Positions 6,284 to 11,709 of a stretch of 11,709 nt of DNA are shown here, piece after piece; positions within the stretch are counted from its first letter, which is position 1, and each line of letters starts with the position of its first letter. The notes below the pieces were generated by a model. That model was not told where the DNA came from. It saw only the letters and a program-made list of their open reading frames with translations, and made no database searches. The DNA lies in contig JAHFPO010000064.1 in assembly GCA_023266695.1 (NCBI GenBank), positions 1 to 11,709 on the forward strand, read 5' to 3'. A program made the position numbers and the translations under genes. The stretch is from Hyphomicrobiales bacterium. GTDB taxonomy: Bacteria > Pseudomonadota > Alphaproteobacteria > Rhizobiales > Xanthobacteraceae.

Positions 6284-6976
6284 ATGACGACCATGCCGCT
6301 CATGCCCAAGGCGACCGCCGTATGGCTGGTCGAGAACACCTCGTTGTCGTTCGAGCAGATCGCCGATTTCTGCAAACTGCACCCCCTGGAGGTGAAGGGC
6401 ATCGCCGACGGCGAGGTGGCCCAGGGCATCAAGGGCCTCGATCCGATCACCACCAGCCAGATCACCCGTGAGGAGCTTGATCTGGCGCAGAAGGACCCGA
6501 ATCACCGCCTGCGGATCGCCGATCCGAAGGTGCGCCTGCCCGAGGCGAAACCGAAGAAGGGCCCGCGCTATACGCCGGTCTCCAAGCGCCAGGACCGCCC
6601 CAACGCCATCCTCTGGCTGGTGCGCAACCATGCCGAGCTCAAGGACAGTCAGATCATGCGGCTCGTGGGCACCACCAAGTCGACGATCGAGTCGGTGCGC
6701 GAGCGCACGCACTGGAACTCGCAACACCTGCAGCCGATGGACCCGGTCACGCTCGGCCTGTGCTCGCAGATCGATCTCGACCACGAGGTCCAGCGCGCGG
6801 CGAAGGAGAAGCCCGCGCCGGCCGAGGAGCACGCGACGCTGCTCCCGGCATCGGAGACGACCATGGCGCGGGTCGAGCCCGAGCCCGAGGCCTATCCCGA
6901 GAAGCCCAAGAAGGAAGCGCCGATCGACATCGAATCCGTTTTCGCCAAGCTCGGCGGCGCCAAGAAAGGCGAATGA
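6284..6976 (+). CDS. trcR: DUF1013 family RNA-polymerase-associated cell-cycle regulator TrcR
   Basis: The 230-aa protein matches the DUF1013 family, conserved in alphaproteobacteria. In Caulobacter, TrcR has been reported to associate with RNA polymerase and control cell-cycle gene expression. Two helix-turn-helix-like blocks are visible. The first is WLVENTSLSFEQIADFCKLH (14-33) leading into EVKGIADGEVAQGIKGLDPI. The second is WLVRNHAELKDSQIMRLVGT (111-130) leading into TKSTIESVRERTHWNSQHL. They look like an internal duplication. A basic linker (about 80-106) joins them, and a proline/glutamate-rich tail (175-215) ends in IDIESVFAKLGG (215-225), which may be a contact peptide. The ATG at 6284 has a good AAAGAGG Shine-Dalgarno sequence 6 nt upstream; the frame continues upstream only as antisense of ispH. 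It is monocistronic, followed 7 bp later by a palindromic repeat. DNA contact versus polymerase contact cannot be told from sequence. Confidence 0.9.
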   Translation: MTTMPLMPKATAVWLVENTSLSFEQIADFCKLHPLEVKGIADGEVAQGIKGLDPITTSQITREELDLAQKDPNHRLRIADPKVRLPEAKPKKGPRYTPVSKRQDRPNAILWLVRNHAELKDSQIMRLVGTTKSTIESVRERTHWNSQHLQPMDPVTLGLCSQIDLDHEVQRAAKEKPAPAEEHATLLPASETTMARVEPEPEAYPEKPKKEAPIDIESVFAKLGGAKKGE

Positions 6977-6983
6977 GGGCGAT

Positions 6984-7090
6984 CTAGAGTCTGATCAGTT
7001 CGAATTGAATCGGCCTGCCCCGCTAACATTTTGATTTTGGGCGTGATCTTATCCGAAAACCGGTTCCCACTTTTCGGGATCACGCCCTAG
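6984..7090. repeat. 107-bp palindromic intergenic repeat with CCGAAAA/TTTTCGG hairpin
   Basis: The right half is a strong hairpin: GGGCGTGATC (7039-7048) pairs with GATCACGCCC (7078-7087), and inside it CCGAAAA pairs with TTTTCGG (7071-7077), with a 4-nt bulge on one side. The core reads CCGAAAACCGGTTCCCAC, which I recall as a frequent intergenic repeat in rhizobia and relatives. The element appears to start at CTAGAGTCTGATC (6984-6996), an imperfect inverted copy (10 of 13) of its other end GATCACGCCCTAG (7078-7090), so both borders are CTAG. The right-hand CTAG supplies the TAG stop of the SDR gene. Lying between convergent trcR and the SDR, it may act as a terminator in both directions. 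Confidence 0.75.
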
Positions 7091-7884
7091 TCCAGCGCCT
7101 CGTCCTTCACCGCCACCGTGTAGTTGAGCGCGAGCCGGCCGCCGTCGGCATAGATGGTCTCGCCGGTGACGTAGCTCGCGTCGTCCGAGGCGAGAAATGC
7201 CGCGATCGCCGCGATCTCCTCGGGCTCGCCGATGCGGCCCAAGGGCGTGCGCGACAACAGCCGGTGTTTTGCCTCGCGGTCGGTCGCGATCGTGGCGAGC
7301 ATGTCGGTCATGATCGAGCCCGGGCCGATCGCATTGACGCGGATGCCGTGCGGCGCGAGCGCGAGCGCCATCACGCGAGTGAGCTGGGCAAGGCCGCCCT
7401 TGGAGACGCAATAGGGCAGGTGGTTTACGATCGCGACGACGGAATTGATCGAGGACATGTTGACGATCGCGCCCGGCTTCTTGCCGGCTTTCACCTGCGC
7501 GACCATCTTGAGCGCCGCCATCTGGCCGACCAGGAAGGCGCCCTTGAGATTGACGCGCAGCACGCGGTCGAAGTCCGCCTCCTTGAGCTCGAGGAAGTCG
7601 GCGCCGTGCATGATTCCGGCGTTGTTGACGAGCACGTCGATGTCGCCGGTGAATTCGGCGGAGGCCATTCCGACCAGCCTGTGGGCGTCGCGCGCCTCGC
7701 CCACGTCGCAGCGCAGGAACCGCGCCGCGCCGCCCAGGCGCTTGGCCGCGAGCGCGCCGTCCCGCTCGTCGAGGTCGGCGAGGACGACCTTGGCGCCCTC
7801 GGCGACGAAGCGCTTGGCGCACGCAAGCCCGATGCCGCGGGCGGCGCCGGTGATGATCGCGACTTTGTTGTCGAGCCTGCCCAT
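7087..7884 (-). CDS. Classical short-chain dehydrogenase/reductase, NAD-type
   Basis: The 265-aa protein is a classical SDR with a Rossmann fold. It has TGAARGIG (12-19), an acidic residue after the second strand (D37 in VVLADLD) that predicts NAD(H) preference, NNAG (87-90), the catalytic set N112, S145 (NMSSINS), Y158 and K162 (YCVSK), and NAIGPGSIMTDM (184-195). The C-terminal block ASYVTGETIYADGG (236-249) is typical of the glucose-dehydrogenase/FabG-like group, whose substrates cannot be assigned by sequence. The ATG at 7884 has an excellent AAGGAG Shine-Dalgarno sequence (7897-7892) 7 nt upstream. Three bases beyond that begins the 141-bp inverted repeat separating it from prpE, so cotranscription with prpE is uncertain. 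Its TAG stop lies in the border of the 6984-7090 repeat. Confidence 0.9.
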   Translation of the reverse strand: MGRLDNKVAIITGAARGIGLACAKRFVAEGAKVVLADLDERDGALAAKRLGGAARFLRCDVGEARDAHRLVGMASAEFTGDIDVLVNNAGIMHGADFLELKEADFDRVLRVNLKGAFLVGQMAALKMVAQVKAGKKPGAIVNMSSINSVVAIVNHLPYCVSKGGLAQLTRVMALALAPHGIRVNAIGPGSIMTDMLATIATDREAKHRLLSRTPLGRIGEPEEIAAIAAFLASDDASYVTGETIYADGGRLALNYTVAVKDEALD

Positions 7885-7900
7885 GAATCCGCTCCTTAAA

Positions 7901-8041
7901 TTTCCCCTCTCCCCTTGTGGGAGAGGGTGCCGAGACGCGTTGGCGGCGAGGCGGGTGAGGGGTCTTTGTGCAGACTACCCCTCACCCGTCTTCGCGGCCT
8001 TCGGCCGCTCAGCCACCCTCTCCCACAAGGGGAGAGGGAAA
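7901..8041. repeat. 141-bp nested inverted repeat (MITE-like)
   Basis: Two near-perfect terminal arms, 7901-7929 and 8014-8041, are inverted copies with a 25-bp perfect core (7905-7929 with 8014-8038). Each arm is itself a hairpin: CCCTCTCCC and GGGAGAGGG around CTTGT. Inside, CGGGTGAGGGGT (7952-7963) pairs perfectly with ACCCCTCACCCG (7977-7988) around a 13-nt loop. The whole could fold as one long hairpin or as three stacked ones. It fills the gap between prpE and the downstream SDR gene. I recall CCCTCTCCC/GGGTGAGGGG repeats as common in alphaproteobacterial genomes. It holds no ORF. Confidence 0.85.
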
Positions 8042-8048
8042 GGAATGC

Positions 8049-9968
8049 TCAGCCGCCTAATCCGCGCTCCTTCAGCGCGGTGCCGATTTCGTCGAGGACC
8101 GCGGGATCGTCAATCGTCGCCGGCATCGACCACGGCTCGCGGTCGGCGATCTTCTTCATGGTGCCGCGCAGGATCTTGCCCGAGCGCGTCTTGGGCAGCC
8201 GGTTCACGGTGATGGCGAGCTTGAAGGCGGCGACCGGACCGATCCTGTCGCGCACCATGGTCACGATCTCCTTCTCGATCTCGTGGGCGGGGCGCGCGAC
8301 GCCCGCCTTCAACACGATGAATCCGCACGGCACCTCGCCCTTGAGATCGTCCTTCATCCCGATCACCGCGCATTCGGCGACGTCGGGGTGGGCGGAAAGC
8401 ACTTCCTCCATGCCGCCGGTGGAGAGCCGGTGTCCGGCGACATTGATGATGTCGTCGGTGCGGCCCATGATGAAAAGATAGCCGTCCTCGTCGCGGAAGC
8501 CGGCGTCGGCGGTTTTGTAATAACCGGGAAATTCGGCGAGATAGCTTTCCTTGAAGCGCTCGTCCTGCTGCCACAGCGTCGGCAGGCAGGAAGGCGGCAA
8601 CGGCAGCCGGACGACGATCGAGCCCATCTTGCCGTCGGGCACGGGCTTTGCCTGCTCGTCCACGATCACGACGTCATAGCCCGGCATGGCGACGGTGGGC
8701 GAGCCGTATTTCACCGGCAATGCGCCGAGACCCACCGGATTGCCCGCGATCGCCCAGCCGGTCTCGGTCTGCCACCAATGGTCGATCACCGGCACCTTCA
8801 GCATGCGCTCGGCCCATTGAATGGTGTCGGGATCGGCGCGCTCGCCGGCGAGGAAGAGCGTGCGGAACTTTTTGAGGCTGTGCCCGGCGAGGAGCTTGCC
8901 TTGCGGGTCCTCTTTCTTGATGGCGCGGAAGGCGGTGGGCGCGGTGAACAGCGCGGCCACGCCGTGCTCCGCGATCACCCGCCAGAACGCGCCGGCATCG
9001 GGCGTGCCCACCGGCTTGCCCTCGAACATGATCGTGGTGCAGCCGTGCAGGAGCGGCGCATAGACGATGTAGGAATGCCCGACCACCCAGCCGATGTCGG
9101 AGGCGGCCCAATAGACCTCGCCCGGCGCGACGCCGTAGAGGTTCGGCATCGACCATTTGAGCGCTACCATGTGGCCGCCGTTGTCGCGCACCACGCCTTT
9201 CGGCCTGCCGGTGGTGCCGGAGGTGTAGAGGATGTAGAGCGGGTCGGTGGCCTCGACCGGCACGCAATCGGCGGTCTTGCGGTCGCGCAGTGCGGCCGCG
9301 CGCAATTGCGCCCAGTCGTGGTCGCGGCCGGGCACCATCGAGGCTTCGAGCTGGGGGCGCTGCAGCAGCAACAGGGTCTCGGGTTTCGCCGCGCTGAGCT
9401 TGATCGCCTCGTCCAGGAGCGGCTTGTAGGGCACGACGCGCGTGGGCTCGACGCCGCAGGAGGCGGTGATCACGAGCTTCGGCTTGGCGTCGTCGATGCG
9501 GGTGGCGAGTTCGTTGGGGGCGAAGCCGCCGAACACCACCGAGTGGATGGCCCCGATGCGCGCGCAGGCGAGCATGGCGAAGAGCGCCTCCGGCACCATC
9601 GGCATGTAGAGGATGACACGGTCGCCCTTGTCGACGCCGAAGTCCCGCAGAATCGCGGCGAGCGTGCGCACTTCGCCGAAGAGATCGTTATAGCTGTAGG
9701 TGCGCTTGGTGCCGGTCACCGGGCTGTCGTAGACGATCGCGGCCTGGGAGCCGCGCCCGCTCGCCACATGGCGATCGACGGCATTGAAGCAGGTGTTGCA
9801 GACGCCGCCGACAAACCAGCAGCCGTAGACACCGGCCTTGGCGTCGAAAATCTTCTTCGGCGGCTCGATCCAGTCGATCGCCAGAGCGGCCTCGCCCCAG
9901 AAGCCTTCGGGATCGCGCTTCCAGTGGGCGTAGGCCTCGGGGTAGCGACTCTTCGACCGCACATCCAT
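8049..9968 (-). CDS. prpE: Propionyl-CoA synthetase (AMP-forming)
   Basis: The 639-aa enzyme activates propionate, and related short acids such as acrylate or acetate, to the CoA thioester through an acyl-AMP. Motifs in order: an N-terminal ACS-type domain (YPEAYAHWKRDPEGFWGE, 9-26), the P-loop YTSGTTGRPKG (249-259), DIGWVVGHSYIVYAPL (291-306), HWWQTETGW (397-405), GYYKTADAG (482-490), GRTDDIINVAGHRLSTGGMEE (from 502), and the C-terminal PKTRSGKILRG with catalytic K598, a site commonly regulated by acetylation. WVVGHSY in place of WVTGHSY, and QTETGW in place of QTETGG, favour PrpE over acetyl-CoA synthetase. The ATG at 9968 is chosen because AAGGGAG lies 6 nt upstream; an ATG 14 codons earlier (10010) has no such site. 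A 197-bp gap separates it from the divergent TSUP gene; it holds a TTGCAA palindrome (10031-10036) and no convincing -35/-10 pair. Confidence 0.92.
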   Translation of the reverse strand: MDVRSKSRYPEAYAHWKRDPEGFWGEAALAIDWIEPPKKIFDAKAGVYGCWFVGGVCNTCFNAVDRHVASGRGSQAAIVYDSPVTGTKRTYSYNDLFGEVRTLAAILRDFGVDKGDRVILYMPMVPEALFAMLACARIGAIHSVVFGGFAPNELATRIDDAKPKLVITASCGVEPTRVVPYKPLLDEAIKLSAAKPETLLLLQRPQLEASMVPGRDHDWAQLRAAALRDRKTADCVPVEATDPLYILYTSGTTGRPKGVVRDNGGHMVALKWSMPNLYGVAPGEVYWAASDIGWVVGHSYIVYAPLLHGCTTIMFEGKPVGTPDAGAFWRVIAEHGVAALFTAPTAFRAIKKEDPQGKLLAGHSLKKFRTLFLAGERADPDTIQWAERMLKVPVIDHWWQTETGWAIAGNPVGLGALPVKYGSPTVAMPGYDVVIVDEQAKPVPDGKMGSIVVRLPLPPSCLPTLWQQDERFKESYLAEFPGYYKTADAGFRDEDGYLFIMGRTDDIINVAGHRLSTGGMEEVLSAHPDVAECAVIGMKDDLKGEVPCGFIVLKAGVARPAHEIEKEIVTMVRDRIGPVAAFKLAITVNRLPKTRSGKILRGTMKKIADREPWSMPATIDDPAVLDEIGTALKERGLGG

Positions 9969-10165
9969 GGCGGTCTCCCTTGTGGACGATTTTATTTTCT
10001 TTTGCGGCATTCTCCGGCATCGGCGCCCGATTGCAAGCTCTGCGTCATCATCATTGCTGCTACACGGAAATCCCTATGGCGCGGCGGGGCGCTCTTGGGC
10101 TTTATTGCGCCGCCCCGGCGGCGACCAGGCTCGCCGCCTTCCGCCATTGTCGTGATCCCCGCCCC

Positions 10166-10924
10166 GTGATCTCCGATCCCATCTTCTATCTGGCCGCCGT
10201 CGTCGCGGTCACCTTCCTGGGGCTCGCCAAGGGCGGCTTCTCGGGCGTGGGGCTGGTGGCGACGCCGCTCTTGGCGCTGGCGGTGCCGCCGGTACAGGCG
10301 GCGGCGATTCTCTTGCCCATTCTGCTCCTGCAGGACGTGATCTCGGTGTGGGTCTACCGCCGCGACTGGGACGCCTGGAACCTGAAGGTGATGCTACCGG
10401 GCGCGGTCATCGGCGTCGGCGCGGCGTGGCTGCTCGCCGCCCATGTGCCGTCCTCCCATGTCCGGCTCGCGATTGGGCTGATCGCGCTCGCCTTCGTGCT
10501 GAACCGCTGGTTCGGCGAGGGGCTCGCGGCGGCGCCGAGGCGGCCGTCGGCGTTTCTCGGCTTTATCTGCGGAGCGGGCTCGGCCTTCACCAGCACGCTC
10601 GCGCACGCGGGCAGCCCGCCGTTCCAGATTCACGTGCTGCCCCAGAAGCTGCCGAAGATGACCTTCGTCGGGACCGCCACGATGTTTTTTGCCGCCAGCA
10701 ACGTGATGAAGATCGCGCCTTATTTCGCCCTCGGCCAGTTGTCGACGGAGAATCTCGCGATCTCCGCGGCGCTCCTGCCGCTCGCGGTCGCGACCAATTT
10801 TCTCGGCATCTGGCTGGTGCGCCGCACCCCCACGGAGCTGTTCTACCGGATCGCCTATGTCCTGGTGTTCCTGATCTCGCTCGAATTGATCCGGGCGGGC
10901 CTCCTCGCCATCTGGAACGGCTGA
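10166..10924 (+). CDS. TSUP (TauE/SafE) family membrane transporter
   Basis: The 252-aa hydrophobic protein has about seven to eight predicted membrane segments (roughly 6-24, 43-63, 73-92, 97-113, 129-147, 166-187, 194-218, 224-248). It shows the two-fold family repeat: GLAKGGFSGVGL (19-30) in the first half and GFICGAGSAFTSTLAHAGSPP (from 132) in the second. TSUP proteins move sulfur-containing anions or organic acids across the inner membrane; the substrate cannot be assigned here. The start is uncertain. GTG at 10166 gives MISDPIFYLA, which fits the family N-terminus and length (about 250 aa), but it has no clear Shine-Dalgarno sequence. The open frame reaches back to 9980 with a cysteine- and arginine-rich stretch unlike the family. 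It diverges from prpE and lies 81 bp upstream of another acyl-CoA ligase on the same strand. Confidence 0.82.
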   Translation: MISDPIFYLAAVVAVTFLGLAKGGFSGVGLVATPLLALAVPPVQAAAILLPILLLQDVISVWVYRRDWDAWNLKVMLPGAVIGVGAAWLLAAHVPSSHVRLAIGLIALAFVLNRWFGEGLAAAPRRPSAFLGFICGAGSAFTSTLAHAGSPPFQIHVLPQKLPKMTFVGTATMFFAASNVMKIAPYFALGQLSTENLAISAALLPLAVATNFLGIWLVRRTPTELFYRIAYVLVFLISLELIRAGLLAIWNG

Positions 10925-11005
10925 GGCGCTTTCCGGCTTGAGGCCGCTCTCAGACGACGATAGCGTTTTGCGCAATCATGCGGGAAAGGCGAGGGGGAGG
11001 AGATT

Positions 11006-11709
11006 GTGGCGAAGGGCGCCTACGACCGCGATCTCGACAAGAGCCCGGCCAATTTCCAGCCGCTGACCCCGCTCGCGTTCCTGGAGCGCGCGGCCGCGGT
11101 CTTTCCCGACCATGCCGCCATCATCCATGGCAGCCGGCGCTGGAGCTATCGCGAATTCGATCAGCGCGCGCGCCGGCTCGCCTCGGCGCTGGCGAAGCGC
11201 GGCATTCAACGCGGCGACACGGTGGCGGTGTTGCTCGCCAATACGCCGGCGATGCTGGAAGCGCACTACGGCGTGCCGATGACCGGGGCGGTGCTGAATA
11301 CCCTCAACACCCGGCTCGACGCGGCGATCATCGGCTTCTCGCTCGATCACGCCGAGGCCAAGGTGGTGATCGTCGACCGCGAATTCGCGCCGGTGATGAG
11401 GGAGGCGCTTGCGCTCGCCAAGGCGAGGCCGCTCGTCGTCGATTACGACGATCCCGAATATCAGGGCGAGGGCGAGCGGCTGGGCAGGCTCGATTACGAG
11501 GCGCTCGTCGCCGAAGGCGATCCCGCCTACGAGCGCCGGGCGCCGGGCGACGAATGGGACGCGATCTCGCTCAACTACACCTCCGGCACCACCGGCGATC
11601 CCAAGGGCGTGGTCTATCACCACCGCGGCGCGGCGCTGCTCGCGGTCGGCAATGTGCTCACCGGCGCGATCCGGAAGCACCCCGTTTATCTATGGACGCT
11701 GCCGATGTT
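11006..11709 (+). CDS. AMP-forming acyl-CoA ligase, 3'-truncated by window edge
   Basis: The visible 234 residues are the N-terminal part of an adenylate-forming acyl-CoA synthetase. Signs are NFQPLTPLAFLERAAAVFPD (16-35), the THGSRRWSYREF-like segment (41-51), a run from AMLEAHYGVPMTGAVLNTLNTRLD (starting at 82), and the P-loop YTSGTTGDPKGVV (191-203). The HYGVPMTGAVLNTLNTRLD pattern is that of the medium/long-chain AlkK and DmdB (methylmercaptopropionate-CoA ligase) group, clearly distinct from the neighbouring prpE. The GTG at 11006 is chosen for its strong GGAGGAG Shine-Dalgarno sequence a few bases upstream and because it gives the full family N-terminus. Substrate-determining regions lie beyond the window, so the exact acid is unknown. 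Members are usually about 540 aa. Confidence 0.9.
   Translation, partial: MAKGAYDRDLDKSPANFQPLTPLAFLERAAAVFPDHAAIIHGSRRWSYREFDQRARRLASALAKRGIQRGDTVAVLLANTPAMLEAHYGVPMTGAVLNTLNTRLDAAIIGFSLDHAEAKVVIVDREFAPVMREALALAKARPLVVDYDDPEYQGEGERLGRLDYEALVAEGDPAYERRAPGDEWDAISLNYTSGTTGDPKGVVYHHRGAALLAVGNVLTGAIRKHPVYLWTLPM

Noticed and set aside
7901..8041. CRISPR-like repeat
   Set aside because: There are only two arms and they are inverted, not direct, repeats; there are no regularly spaced units or cas genes.
9980..10165. N-terminal extension of the TSUP gene
   Set aside because: The extra 62 residues contain a CCYTEIP-like, basic stretch unlike TSUP N-termini. Kept only as the reason the GTG start is marked uncertain.
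8283..10169. 628-codon open frame antisense to prpE
   Set aside because: Long antisense frames are expected opposite highly GC3-biased genes. The translation is His/Asp/Gly-rich and matches nothing, while prpE is unambiguous.
10925..11005. Promoter or terminator between the TSUP gene and the acyl-CoA ligase
   Set aside because: TTGAGG-17 bp-TAGCGT is too weak a match, and the CTGAG/CTCAG repeat is too short and widely spaced to call.
10976..11680. 234-codon reverse-strand frame opposite the right-edge ligase
   Set aside because: The + strand frame has a clear acyl-CoA ligase P-loop and ribosome binding site; the reverse frame is its shadow.

Overview
The window is GC-rich chromosomal DNA from an alphaproteobacterium, most likely of the Hyphomicrobiales (Rhizobiales) or a neighbouring order. 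Three things point there. One gene encodes the DUF1013 protein TrcR, which I know only from alphaproteobacteria. The order ispH-thrB-rnhA is familiar from that class. The intergenic palindromes, including one with the core CCGAAAACCGGTTCCCAC, resemble families scattered through rhizobial genomes. No phage, plasmid, IS, CRISPR, tRNA or rRNA signal was seen.

Layout. 5-1201 (+) is a D-tartrate dehydratase of the enolase superfamily. It converges on the purEK operon (2908 to 1309, -), and an inverted pair of palindromic repeats lies between them. A strong sigma70-like promoter drives purEK from the 91-bp gap that separates it from a divergent small GGDEF protein (3000-3692, +). The GGDEF gene converges on the ispH-thrB-rnhA operon (6092 to 3702, -), with only 9 bp between the two stop codons. 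trcR (6284-6976, +) diverges from ispH. A 107-bp repeat separates trcR from a convergent SDR oxidoreductase (7884 to 7087, -). Upstream of the SDR lies a 141-bp nested inverted repeat, then propionyl-CoA synthetase prpE (9968 to 8049, -). A TSUP/TauE-type membrane protein (10166-10924, +) diverges from prpE. The window ends inside a second AMP-forming acyl-CoA ligase (11006 to the right edge, +).

How the genes work together. The left and middle parts are housekeeping: purine synthesis (PurK and PurE convert AIR to CAIR), the last step of the MEP isoprenoid pathway (IspH), threonine synthesis (ThrB), R-loop and primer removal (RNase HI), and RNA-polymerase-associated cell-cycle control (TrcR). 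The flanks are catabolic: tartrate to oxaloacetate on the left, and activation of short-chain and longer acyl acids plus an anion transporter on the right.

The most noteworthy structure is in the gaps. Three unrelated palindromic repeat families occupy three intergenic regions within 7 kb. Two of them supply the stop codon of a neighbouring gene (tarD and the SDR), and the third sits 3 bp from the SDR Shine-Dalgarno sequence. I see no convincing undescribed multi-gene system.

No gene-free stretch exceeds 200 bp. The largest gaps are 6093-6283, 7885-8048 and 9969-10165; their contents are given under the promoter and repeat features or in the adjoining gene entries.
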